In this document: piece by piece, positions 16,389 to 24,266 of the stretch
Numbering within the stretch: the stretch's first letter is position 1
How the letters are laid out: each line of letters begins with the position of its first letter
Assembly: GCA_022824865.1 (NCBI GenBank)
Contig: JAJDZD010000074.1
Coordinates: forward strand, 1 to 35,578
Length of the DNA: 35,578 bases
Source: Chloroflexota bacterium
GTDB taxonomy: Bacteria; Chloroflexota; UBA11872
Direction of reading: 5' to 3'
The notes under the pieces: generated by a model
Databases searched by the model: none
What the model was told of the DNA's origin: nothing
The model's input: only the letters and a program-made list of their open reading frames with translations
Made by a program: the position numbers and the translations under genes

Positions 16389-17390
16389 ATGGCGACGATT
16401 CGCATGGGGATCATCGGGTGTGGGAACTTTATGTCAACTCACATTCCCCGGCTGCTGGCTATCGACGACGTGGAAATCGTGGGACTGGCCGATCCGAGCG
16501 CAGCCTCGATTGCGCGGATGAAGGAGCGGAATCCGGGGCTGCAAGGCGTGCCCGAGTTCGCGTCGCACCAGGAGCTATTGCGGGAGACCAGTCCAGGCGC
16601 CGTCGAAATCGGCTCGCCGCACGCGCTGCATTTCGAGCAGATCGTGGACTCGCTGGACGCCGGCTGCCACGTGATGACCGAGAAGCCGCTGACCTGCACG
16701 GTGGAGGAAGGCGAGGAGGCGCTGCGGCGTCGCGACCGCGCGGGGACGATCCTGATGGTGTCGTACCAGCGGCGCTTTTCGCCGGCCCATCGCTACATCC
16801 AGCAGCAGATCCAGGCAGAGGCCATTGGCCGCATCCAATTCGTCACCGGCTTGCAGCATCACGGCTGGTACTGGGAGCAGCGGGGGCAGTGGCGACAGGA
16901 CCCTGAGCTGTCGGGGGGCGGGCAGCTGATCGACTGGGGCAGCCACCTGATGGATTGCGTGATGTACGCCACCGGGCTGCGGATCAGCGCGGTGATGGCG
17001 CACGAAAACCGCTACGACCTGGACGTGGACGTGGACATGACAATCAGCGCGCGGTTCGAAAACGGAGCCATCGGCAGCTTTGCGCACGTGGGCAACGCGG
17101 CGGCGCCGGCGGCGGAAGACATGGGCTTCTACGGCAGCGAGGGCACGCTGCTGGTGCGGGGCGTCGAGTACAACACCGTGGACGAGTTGCGGCACTACGA
17201 CGCGAAGCAGGAACTCGTGGAGATTGGCGAATTGCCGGCTCCGTCCAGCCCCGATCACAACTTCGTGGACGCAATCCTGGGGCGGGACCAGGTCCACTCC
17301 GGCGGCGAAGGTGGGCTGGACGTTTTACGTGTGAATGAGGCGTGCTGGGAGTCGGCGCGGGCTGGGCGCGAAGTTGCCGTGAACTATTGA
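16389..17390 (+). CDS. Gfo/Idh/MocA-family oxidoreductase
   Basis: A 333-aa NAD(P)-dependent sugar or polyol dehydrogenase. The N-terminal Rossmann fold shows IIGCGNF (8-14), then the cofactor-side EKP at 98-100. The C-terminal alpha/beta domain has GGGQLIDWGSHLMD, carrying the usual Asp/His catalytic pair. Substrate not readable from the sequence. The gene lies downstream of the galactonate-dehydratase-like gene on the same strand, so a joint pathway on a sugar or sugar acid is likely. The open frame runs upstream to 16158 and overlaps the previous gene, but the ribosome-binding site and family N-terminus put the start at 16389. It converges on the leftward permease genes with a 71-base spacer that has no obvious terminator. 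Confidence 0.93.
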   Translation: MATIRMGIIGCGNFMSTHIPRLLAIDDVEIVGLADPSAASIARMKERNPGLQGVPEFASHQELLRETSPGAVEIGSPHALHFEQIVDSLDAGCHVMTEKPLTCTVEEGEEALRRRDRAGTILMVSYQRRFSPAHRYIQQQIQAEAIGRIQFVTGLQHHGWYWEQRGQWRQDPELSGGGQLIDWGSHLMDCVMYATGLRISAVMAHENRYDLDVDVDMTISARFENGAIGSFAHVGNAAAPAAEDMGFYGSEGTLLVRGVEYNTVDELRHYDAKQELVEIGELPAPSSPDHNFVDAILGRDQVHSGGEGGLDVLRVNEACWESARAGREVAVNY

Positions 17391-17461
17391 GACGGCCGCT
17401 GAATCTCCGAGCTAAGCAGCGTCCGCGTCAGCGACCAGCCGACTGAGCGTCGCCGACCCGG

Positions 17462-18364
17462 CTATACCCGTCGCCGCAGGCGTGGGTTGGCCAACTCGTC
17501 CAGGCCGTGACTGATCAGAAACAGCCCAATGAATAAGAGGACGATCACCACCATGGGCGACAGCCACCACCACCAGAGGCCGCGAATCACGGCGGAGTGC
17601 AACTGCGACCAATAAATCGTCATGCCCAGGGTGTTGGTGGTCTGGGGGCCGAGTCCCAGGACTTCCAGGCCGATGGCGAAGAGGATGGCGGTGGACACGG
17701 CGGCCACGAAGCTGGCGCCCAGGTACGGGAGCATGTTGGGCATCAGCTCCTTGAAGATGATCTCCATCCCGGACATGCCGTTGAAACGGGCGATGGGCAC
17801 AAAGGCGCGTTCGCGCATGCTGAGAACCTGGGAGCCGATGGCGCGGGTCGTGCCGGGCCAGGCCAGCAGGGCAATGATGATGGCCATGGACTCGACGGTG
17901 ACCTGCCGCACCTGGCTGGCGACGGTGATGAGGATCAGCAGGGCCGGGATGGTAAGCGTGATGTCGGTGACGCCGCGGACGGAGGTTCCGATCGGGCCGC
18001 GGTAGAAGCCCTGAATAAAGCCCAGGGCCGAACCGATGATGAGGGCCATGAAGCCGGCGATGAGCCCGATCTTCACCGTCTGCGGCGTTCCCACGATAAT
18101 CAGCGCCAGCATGTCGCGGCCAAAGCTGTCGGTGCCCAGCGGGTGATCCAGGCTCGGCGAGAGGTCCTTGGAGAAGGCCGTGGTGCGGGTAGCGTCCTGA
18201 TCGATGATGAAGGGCGCCACCAGGCCGAAGACTACGATGACCGTGATGATGGTCAGCCCGGCGATCAGGGTGGGGTTGCGGCGGCCGTAAGAGACCCACT
18301 CGCGGCGACGGCTCCAGGTCTCGGGCGCCCGCGTTTCGGCCGCGGCTGCGTTAGCGGCGGACAT
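17462..18364 (-). CDS. Dpp/Opp-type ABC transporter permease, DppC-like
   Basis: A 300-aa inner-membrane permease of the peptide/nickel (or oligosaccharide) ABC importer class. It has an N-terminal cytosolic segment and first helix (PTLIAGLTIITVIVVFGL), the typical periplasmic loop with HPLGTDSFGRDM and about five further helices. The coupling-helix (EAA-like) region is FNGMSGMEIIFKELMPN. The start is ATG at 18364, which overlaps the end of the DppB-like gene by 14 bases (translational coupling); the longer frame from 18442 begins inside that gene. It is the last gene of the leftward arm of a divergent transporter cluster, whose binding protein and ATPases are on the other strand. Confidence 0.93.
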   Translation of the reverse strand: MSAANAAAAETRAPETWSRRREWVSYGRRNPTLIAGLTIITVIVVFGLVAPFIIDQDATRTTAFSKDLSPSLDHPLGTDSFGRDMLALIIVGTPQTVKIGLIAGFMALIIGSALGFIQGFYRGPIGTSVRGVTDITLTIPALLILITVASQVRQVTVESMAIIIALLAWPGTTRAIGSQVLSMRERAFVPIARFNGMSGMEIIFKELMPNMLPYLGASFVAAVSTAILFAIGLEVLGLGPQTTNTLGMTIYWSQLHSAVIRGLWWWWLSPMVVIVLLFIGLFLISHGLDELANPRLRRRV

Positions 18365-19352
18365 AGACGATCCGGCGGTCCACAAACGGGTAAAGCAGGT
18401 CCAGGACCAACATGGCCAGCGCCACCGAAACCACCAGCACAAAGACGATGCCCTGGATCAGGAAGTAGTCGGTAGCGCGGATGGCGTACCAGAGAATCCA
18501 GCCCATGCCGGGATAGTCGAAGATCACCTCAACCAGCACGGAACCGGCGATTATCCCGCCGAAGGTCAGGGCCAGGCCCGTCACCTGGGGCAGCATGGCG
18601 TTGCGCATGGCGTAGCGCAGGAAGATTCGCATGGGCGACAGGCCCTTGGCCTCGGCCATGATCATGTAGTCCTCGCCCATGTTGGTCACCATCATTCCCC
18701 GCATGCCCAGCATCCAGAATCCGGTGACCGATAGCACGATGGACAGCGCGGGCAGGATGCTGTGGTAGAGGATGTCAAGAGTGAAGGCTGGCGCAAGTTC
18801 AATCTTGGCGCCGGTGCTGTAGGCCCCGCCCAGCGGGAATAGCTTGAGACTGAACGCGAACGTAAAGATCAGGATGAGCCCCAGGAGGTAGTAGGGAATG
18901 GCAGATAATGGCATCAAAATGGGTACAAGCCACTTGACCCAGCGGGACGATCCTGGCCAGCCGAGCAACGCCCCCAGCAGGTTTCCGACAATGAACGCAA
19001 TGATGGTGGAGGCGGTGAGCAGACCAATGGTCCAGGGCAGTCGCTGGGCGATGAGCCGTCCGATGTCGGCCGGGAAATAGGTGATCGAGGGACCGAAGTC
19101 GAAGCGCGCCACGTTCCACAGGTAGGAGAAGTACTGTTCCACCATCGGCCGGTCCAGCCCCAGCCGTTTCTTGTAGGCCGCGACAACCTGGTCCATGCCG
19201 GAGGTTCGGATGCCCAGGGTCTCGAGCTGCGCGAACTGGGCCTGGATGGGATCGCCGCGGGCCAGTCGCGGGATGACGAAGTTGATGGATGCCGCGACCC
19301 ACACGACCAGCAGGAACATGCCGACCCGCCGGAGCAGGTAGCCCAGCGACAC
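18351..19352 (-). CDS. Dpp/Opp-type ABC transporter permease, DppB-like
   Basis: A 333-aa inner-membrane permease that pairs with the DppC-like protein. It shows the family's N-terminal helix (YLLRRVGMFLLVVWVAASINF), a long first periplasmic loop (about 30-100) and further helices. The EAA loop (MAEAKGLSPMRIFLRYAMRN) contacts an ATPase. The C-terminus has the family's LLYPFVDRRI. The start is GTG at 19352, first gene left of the divergent control region. Partners are encoded at 17462-18364 (permease), 19711-21732 (binding protein) and 22201-24248 (ATPases). Family-5 importers carry peptides, nickel or oligosaccharides; the neighbouring glycosidase-like gene favours oligosaccharides (inference). 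Confidence 0.93.
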   Translation of the reverse strand: MSLGYLLRRVGMFLLVVWVAASINFVIPRLARGDPIQAQFAQLETLGIRTSGMDQVVAAYKKRLGLDRPMVEQYFSYLWNVARFDFGPSITYFPADIGRLIAQRLPWTIGLLTASTIIAFIVGNLLGALLGWPGSSRWVKWLVPILMPLSAIPYYLLGLILIFTFAFSLKLFPLGGAYSTGAKIELAPAFTLDILYHSILPALSIVLSVTGFWMLGMRGMMVTNMGEDYMIMAEAKGLSPMRIFLRYAMRNAMLPQVTGLALTFGGIIAGSVLVEVIFDYPGMGWILWYAIRATDYFLIQGIVFVLVVSVALAMLVLDLLYPFVDRRIVYVRR

Positions 19353-19587
19353 GGACGCAGCCTCCTGGCGGAACCGCCTTCAGTCCTGGCGGGTTGGCAA
19401 GTGACCCCGGGGAGGGTCGGTGGCCAAACCCCGTGACGACCAGGAAATCGGGCGACGAGTCGTTTTCGAGTATAGGGAGCGCGTAGTCGGCCAGTCCATT
19501 ACCGACATACGGCGTACATGAAGCCGCTTTGGCCTGAAGGCTGAGGCTTCGGACCCAAAGAATTTGACAGCCGTAGGGCCGCTGCCG

Positions 19588-19605
19588 ACCAAAATCAACC
19601 AAAAT
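19588..19605. repeat. Two 8-bp direct repeats one helical turn apart
   Basis: The sequence accaaaat occurs at 19588-19595 and 19598-19605, a 10-base period that puts both copies on one face of the helix. AT-rich in an otherwise GC-rich region. A protein-binding role is inference. Confidence 0.6.
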
Positions 19606-19624
19606 ATGGTAGGACTTCGCTTCT

Positions 19625-19672
19625 TGTACTCTGACGGTCGTGTACTTTGACGGCCGTGTACTCTGACGGCCG
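19625..19672. repeat. Three 16-bp tandem repeats upstream of the binding-protein gene
   Basis: Units are 19625-19640, 19641-19656 and 19657-19672, with consensus tgtactctgacggccg. Unit 1 has t for c at position 14, and unit 2 has t for c at position 7. A partial fourth unit (tgta) follows. They end 22 bases before the ribosome-binding site of the solute-binding protein gene. A palindrome acggccgt spans the junctions after units 2 and 3. Possible operator array or leader RNA element. Confidence 0.85.
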
Positions 19673-19694
19673 TGTAGTCCATCGGCGAAATGCT

Positions 19695-19701
19695 GGGGAG
19701 G
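19695..19701 (+). promoter_or_regulatory. Ribosome-binding site that decides the start at 19711
   Basis: GGGGAGG lies nine bases before ATG 19711 and downstream of the first in-frame ATG at 19690, so the later ATG is the likely start. Confidence 0.75.
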
Positions 19702-19710
19702 AATGGCCGA

Positions 19711-21732
19711 ATGAGTTCTCTTAACGGACTAAGCCGACGGAGGCTCCTACAGTTCCTCGGTGGCGGGGCGGCGGCGGGCACCGCCGTATTGATCGCCGCC
19801 TGCGGCGAAGACGAAGAAGCCGCGCCGACGCCAACGCCTGCCGCGACGGCCATGGCGGAAGCCACGCCGGAACCGACGCCCGAGCCAACGCCTGAGCCAA
19901 CTCCGGAGGCCACCGCGGCCCCGGCGCCGGCCGCGACCGCAGCCCCGGCGCGCACCGCCGCGCCCACCCGAGCCGCGACGCCTGAGCCGACCCCCGAGGC
20001 CATGACGGAAATGATGGGGGCGACTGGTCCGCGCGAGAACGTGCCGCGTAACCGGACGGTAATCGCCGAGAACATCTCAGGCCGCAACGCCAACCCCGAG
20101 GTGTTTAACCCGTTCAGCAACAGCATGACGATGCACACGGGATCGCAGCAGTTGGCGATCGAATCCGTGATCTACATCAACCTGCAGACCGGCCAGGAAG
20201 AGCTCTGGCAGATCGACGGGTTCGAGTACGACGAAGGCTTCAACGGCGTCACGATGAGCGTGCGCGAAGGCGTGGAGTGGTCGGACGGCATGCCGTTCAC
20301 GGCTCACGACATCGTGTTCACCCTGAACATGCTGCGCGAAGGCACCGCCGACCTGCGCTGGGCCGTGGACGTTCAAGAGTGGGTCAAGTCGGCCCACGCC
20401 GACGACGACATGACCGTGCACATCGAGTTCAACAAGCCCAATCCGCGGTTCATGTCGCAGATGTTCGCGACCCTCTACTGGTCGGTGTACATCGTTCCCA
20501 AGCACATCTGGGAGGACAAGGACCCGGCCACGTTCACCAACTACGACCCGGACCAGGGCTGGCCTGTCTTTACCGGTCCGTACACGCTGACCTCCACCAC
20601 CGAGCTCGAGACGGTCTGGGACCGGAACGACAACTGGTGGGGCGCCAAGGCGGCGCCGGCCATTGGCGGGGTGGACCGTCAGACGCCGCTGGCCCTGCCG
20701 AAGCCCGAGCGGGTGATCTTCGTTGGGGTGGAGAACGCCGAGAAACGGGCCGCCAAGGCTATTGCCAACGAGCAGGACACCTTCTGGCACATGCCGCGCA
20801 GCGTTTACGAGCAGGTCAACAGCGAGAACCCCAACATCAGGGCCTGGTTCCCCGACTTGCCGTACGCCTACTTCGACCCGGCGCCGCGGCATCTGGCGTT
20901 CAACCTCAAGGCCCCGCCGTTCGACAACGCGGACGTGCGCTGGGCGATCTCCTACGCGGTCGACCGCGAGAAGATCGTGGAGTTCGCCTACGAAGGGATC
21001 ACCACGGTCACCGACGTGTTCTTCCCGCACACGCCGGCCATGGACGTTTTCTACCAGCACGCCGCCGACCTCTTTGAGAAGTACCCGGCCAAGGAATTCA
21101 ACCTCGAGAAGAGTGCTGAACGCATGGAGGCCGCGGGCTACTCGAAGAACTCCGACGATCTCTGGGCCGACGGGGACGGCAACACCGTGGTGATGGAGAT
21201 CCACGTGCGTGGCGGTGAGGAAGACCAGCAGCGGGTGGCGCCGATCCTGGCGGATCAGCTACGAGTTGCCGGCTTCGACTCCACGTTCAAGATCACCGAG
21301 GCCGGCGCCTTCTTCGACGGCATCGCCCGCGGCGACATCCTCACCAACATGCAGCTGGTGGGCGGCAACACGGTCAACGTGGCCGACCCATGGGGTACCT
21401 GGCGGCTGCTACACAGCAGCCACTCGGCGCCGATCGGCGAGGTTGCAACCGGACAGCGGTCGCGCTTCGAGAACGCCGAGTTCGACGCCATCGTGGATGC
21501 GATGGCCGGGTTGACCACCAGCGACCCGGAGATGAAGAGCCTGTTCTACGACTCGATGGAGATCATTCTCCGCGAGATGCCGATCGTGTCGATCGTCCAG
21601 ACGGCGTTGTTGACACCCAACAACTACACCTACTGGAGCAACTGGCCCGACATCGGCAACGATTACCAGGCGCCTTCACAGTGGTGGGGCAACTTCTACC
21701 ACAGCATCCTGACGATCGAGCCCACGCAGTAG
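19711..21732 (+). CDS. Tat-exported family-5 solute-binding lipoprotein of the Dpp/Opp-type ABC transporter
   Basis: A 673-aa extracellular binding protein (peptide, nickel or oligosaccharide class, SBP family 5). The N-terminus has a twin-arginine motif (SRRRLLQ, 8-14), a hydrophobic stretch and a lipobox with Cys31 (IAAC). It is followed by an acidic and Thr/Pro/Glu repeat linker (TPEP units, about 40-105). The mature domain shows family-5 features: LREGVEWSDG-like (VREGVEWSDGMPFTAHDIVFTL), then WAISYAVDREKI and a C-terminal helical lobe. The start is fixed by the ribosome-binding site at 19695-19701. The permeases lie divergently to the left and two ATPases lie downstream. A strong hairpin follows 15 bases after the stop, which may give the binding protein more transcript than the ATPases. 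Confidence 0.93.
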   Translation: MSSLNGLSRRRLLQFLGGGAAAGTAVLIAACGEDEEAAPTPTPAATAMAEATPEPTPEPTPEPTPEATAAPAPAATAAPARTAAPTRAATPEPTPEAMTEMMGATGPRENVPRNRTVIAENISGRNANPEVFNPFSNSMTMHTGSQQLAIESVIYINLQTGQEELWQIDGFEYDEGFNGVTMSVREGVEWSDGMPFTAHDIVFTLNMLREGTADLRWAVDVQEWVKSAHADDDMTVHIEFNKPNPRFMSQMFATLYWSVYIVPKHIWEDKDPATFTNYDPDQGWPVFTGPYTLTSTTELETVWDRNDNWWGAKAAPAIGGVDRQTPLALPKPERVIFVGVENAEKRAAKAIANEQDTFWHMPRSVYEQVNSENPNIRAWFPDLPYAYFDPAPRHLAFNLKAPPFDNADVRWAISYAVDREKIVEFAYEGITTVTDVFFPHTPAMDVFYQHAADLFEKYPAKEFNLEKSAERMEAAGYSKNSDDLWADGDGNTVVMEIHVRGGEEDQQRVAPILADQLRVAGFDSTFKITEAGAFFDGIARGDILTNMQLVGGNTVNVADPWGTWRLLHSSHSAPIGEVATGQRSRFENAEFDAIVDAMAGLTTSDPEMKSLFYDSMEIILREMPIVSIVQTALLTPNNYTYWSNWPDIGNDYQAPSQWWGNFYHSILTIEPTQ

Positions 21733-21747
21733 CGCAGGCTTCGTCGG

Positions 21748-21783
21748 CGTGGGGGGCTTCCCGACTGCGGGAAGCCCCCCACG
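21748..21783 (+). terminator. Perfect 15-bp hairpin after the binding-protein gene
   Basis: A perfect 15-bp stem pairs 21748-21762 (cgtggggggcttccc) with 21769-21783 around a six-base loop (gactgc). There is no T tract, so it may be an attenuating or RNA-stabilising hairpin that uncouples the abundant binding protein from the downstream ATPases, rather than a full terminator. Confidence 0.75.
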
Positions 21784-21902
21784 TGGGTACCATCGGACAA
21801 GGAAGTCTTCGTCCGAATTGTCAAGGGCCAACTCCGGCCTGGTTGCCTCAATGGTGGCTGGACGCTGAGTTGTCGTACGGAAAGGATGCGAGCCGCAAAT
21901 CC

Positions 21903-22154
21903 ATGACACGCAGCACGTTCACGCGCCGCCGGATGTTGGCGGCGATCCTGGTCGCTGGAGTTGCCGGCGTAGCCTGCGGACCCACGCCGAATGACTCGAC
22001 CGATTCCGGGGTTTCGTCGGATTCTTCGGACACGTCGGGATCGACGACGGAACCCACCAAGACACCGACCTTGGACTTCTTCCGGCAGGGCGGCCGCAAC
22101 CCGAGCTACCCAACGCCTACTCCCCAACCCATCCCAGGGCAGAAGCAGTCCTGA
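21903..22154 (+). CDS. Small Tat-type lipoprotein of unknown function
   Basis: An 83-aa predicted lipoprotein. The N-terminus TRRRMLAAILVAGVAGVAC has a twin-arginine-like motif, a short hydrophobic core and a lipobox ending at Cys25. The rest is a Ser/Thr/Asp-rich low-complexity stretch and a Pro/Gly-rich tail, with no recognisable domain. It sits between the binding-protein hairpin and the first ATPase gene, 46 bases before the latter. The in-frame open frame begins far upstream inside the binding-protein gene, but the ATG at 21903 is where the signal sequence begins. Whether it is an accessory component of the transporter is unknown, though its position suggests so. A leftward reading of the same DNA has no support. 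Confidence 0.65.
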   Translation: MTRSTFTRRRMLAAILVAGVAGVACGPTPNDSTDSGVSSDSSDTSGSTTEPTKTPTLDFFRQGGRNPSYPTPTPQPIPGQKQS

Positions 22155-22200
22155 TTCAGCCGTGGCGGTGGGCGCACGTGCCTGACCCGGCGCCACAAAG

Positions 22201-23187
22201 GTGACACCAACCGTGAAAAACGGCGCGGTTCTAACGGTCAACGACCTGCGGGTCTATTACGACACGCCCGCGGGCACGGTGAAGGCCGTGGACGGCGTGA
22301 GCTTCGACCTGCGGCCGGGAGAACGCCTGGGACTGGTAGGCGAGTCCGGCTCGGGCAAGAGCACGATGGCCCTGGCGTTAATGCGCATGCACAAGCCGCC
22401 GGCCCGTATCGCCGGCGGCGAGGTCCTGCTGGACGGCGTGGGCGACGTTATGGAGCTCGACGACGAAGGTCTGCGGCGCATCCGCCTGGACCGGCTGGCG
22501 TTGGTGCCGCAGGGCGCGATGAATTCCCTGAATCCGGTGATGCGAGTTCGGGATCAGCTGGCCGACGGCATCCGAACGCATGAGCCGGGCGATGACCGCG
22601 ACGCACTCACCGCGCGCATACGTGCTCAATTGGCTCGCGTGGGCCTGGACGCTGACGTCGGCGGCAAGTTCCCGCACGAGTTGAGCGGGGGCATGAAGCA
22701 GCGCGTGGCCATCGCCATCGGCACGTCGCTTAGCCCCTCGGTGATCATCGCCGACGAGCCCACCAGCGCGCTGGACGTGGTGGTGCAGCGGCAAGTAATG
22801 GAAACGCTGCGCTCGGTGCAGGAAGAGATTGGCGCCTCGGTGCTGATCGTGGGGCACGACATGGGCCTGATGGCGCAAATTGCCGACCGCATGGGCGTGA
22901 TGTACGCCGGCAAGCTGGTGGAACTGGCGCCGGTGCATGACCTGTTCACCAATCCGCAGCATCCCTACACCAGGCTATTGATCGAGAGCGTGCCGACGCT
23001 TATGGCCAAACGCGCGCTGGCGAGCATTCCGGGCGCGCCGCCGACACTGATCAACGTGCCGCCCGGCTGCCCCTTCCATCCGCGCTGTCCGAGCGCATTC
23101 GAGCCGTGCGACTCGGAGGTGCCGTTGCCGACGTCTCAGAACGGCCGCGTGGTGTCCTGTCACCTGTATCCCGGAGAAGCCGCATGA
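22201..23187 (+). CDS. Dpp/Opp-type ABC transporter ATPase, DppD-like
   Basis: A 328-aa ATPase of the peptide/oligosaccharide importer. Walker A is GESGSGKST (47-55), the signature is LSGGMKQRV (from 161), and Walker B is VIIADEPTSALD with the Asp at 185. The C-terminal oligopeptide-transporter extension carries the cysteine cluster CPFHPRCPSAFEPC, which in this family may bind an iron-sulfur cluster. The start is GTG at 22201; GTG at 22213 is an alternative with AAAGGTGA just upstream. The stop overlaps the next ATPase's start (ATGA), so the two are translationally coupled and likely form a heterodimer. Confidence 0.94.
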   Translation: MTPTVKNGAVLTVNDLRVYYDTPAGTVKAVDGVSFDLRPGERLGLVGESGSGKSTMALALMRMHKPPARIAGGEVLLDGVGDVMELDDEGLRRIRLDRLALVPQGAMNSLNPVMRVRDQLADGIRTHEPGDDRDALTARIRAQLARVGLDADVGGKFPHELSGGMKQRVAIAIGTSLSPSVIIADEPTSALDVVVQRQVMETLRSVQEEIGASVLIVGHDMGLMAQIADRMGVMYAGKLVELAPVHDLFTNPQHPYTRLLIESVPTLMAKRALASIPGAPPTLINVPPGCPFHPRCPSAFEPCDSEVPLPTSQNGRVVSCHLYPGEAA

Positions 23188-24248
23188 CCGCCTTCCTGGA
23201 GATGACCAACGTCAGCAAGGTCTTTTCGGCCGGGATCATCCGGCGCCAGCACACCGTGGCCGTGGACGACGTGACGATGACGATCGACGAGCAGTCGCCG
23301 TCCATCCTTGCCGTGGCCGGCGAGAGCGGCAGCGGCAAGACCACGCTGGCCCGGCTGCTGCTAGGGGTGATTCCGCCGTCGTCGGGCGAGGTGATCTACC
23401 GCGGGCAATCCGTCGATGACCTGTCTCGCGAGCAGCGGCGCACGTACCTGCGCGAAATCCAGCCGATCTTCCAGGATCCGTTCGAGTCCTATAACCCGTT
23501 CTACAAGGTGGACCACGTCCTGACCGTGCCCGCGCAGAAGTTTCAGCTGGCCGCGACCAAACAGGAGACCACGCGGCTGATCCACGAAGCGCTGGACATG
23601 GTCGGCTTGCAGCCGGCGGAGACGCTGGGACGTTTTCCCCACCAGCTGAGCGGCGGCCAGCGCCAGCGGGTGATGGTGGCGCGGGCCATGTTGCTGCGGC
23701 CGCGGCTGATCGTGGCCGACGAGCCGGTCTCAATGGTGGACGCCTCGCTGCGCGCCACGATCCTGGAGAGCATCCGGCGCATGAAGCAGGAGCTCGGCAT
23801 CTCGGTGGTCTACATCACCCACGACCTCACGACGGCCTACCAGATCGCCGACAACATCCTGGTGATGTACAAGGGGTCGGTGGTGGAAGCCGGGTCGGTG
23901 GAGCAGGTGATCCGCGACCCCAAGCACCCGTATACGCAGCTGCTGGTGTCGTCGATCCCCCAGCCCGATCCCTCGTTGCCCTGGGGAGCCGAAGGCGAGA
24001 TCGCCGGCGACCCTGAGTCAATGGAAGTCGCGGCCGTCGGCTGCAAATTCGTGGATCGCTGCCCCGTCGCCTTCGCGCCGTGCGCTGGCCAGCGCCCGCC
24101 TCTTTACCACGAACACCCGTCCCGCGCGGCCGCCTGCTTCCGCTATGACGACGCGCCGACGCTGGAAGGCGAGAACCTGGATTTGGTCTTTGAACGGCAA
24201 CTCGCGTCGCAGCCGGCCAGCGGTTCGGAGGAACAGGCCGCGAACTGA
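23184..24248 (+). CDS. Dpp/Opp-type ABC transporter ATPase, DppF-like
   Basis: A 354-aa second ATPase of the importer. Walker A is GESGSGKTT (46-54), followed by a Q-loop (IFQDPFESYNP), the signature LSGGQRQRV, and Walker B LIVADEPVSMVD. The C-terminal extension has cysteines in CKFVDRCPVAFAPC. The start is ATG 23184, which overlaps the DppD-like stop codon by four bases; the in-frame extension up to 23106 lies inside the previous gene. A five-bladed-propeller glycosidase-like gene begins 18 bases after the stop. This tight spacing points to sugar oligomers as cargo. Confidence 0.95.
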   Translation: MTAFLEMTNVSKVFSAGIIRRQHTVAVDDVTMTIDEQSPSILAVAGESGSGKTTLARLLLGVIPPSSGEVIYRGQSVDDLSREQRRTYLREIQPIFQDPFESYNPFYKVDHVLTVPAQKFQLAATKQETTRLIHEALDMVGLQPAETLGRFPHQLSGGQRQRVMVARAMLLRPRLIVADEPVSMVDASLRATILESIRRMKQELGISVVYITHDLTTAYQIADNILVMYKGSVVEAGSVEQVIRDPKHPYTQLLVSSIPQPDPSLPWGAEGEIAGDPESMEVAAVGCKFVDRCPVAFAPCAGQRPPLYHEHPSRAAACFRYDDAPTLEGENLDLVFERQLASQPASGSEEQAAN

Positions 24249-24266
24249 CGCAGGGGGACCTGGGCC

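Larger units (their letters stand above)
19353..19710. promoter_or_regulatory. 358-bp divergent control region of the ABC transporter
   Basis: This spacer separates the leftward permease genes from the rightward binding-protein gene and so should carry both promoters. It holds two sets of short direct repeats near the binding-protein side (19588-19605 and 19625-19672). A perfect TTGACA at 19564-19569 has no -10 box at proper distance that I can see. No coding sequence is supported. The repeats are the best candidates for binding sites of a regulator; no regulator gene is adjacent. Confidence 0.6.

Noticed and set aside
19564..19610. TTGACA at 19564 with TATGGT at 19605 as a sigma-70 promoter
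   Set aside because: The distance between the two hexamers is 35 bases, far from 16-18, and no better -10 box lies at the right spacing.
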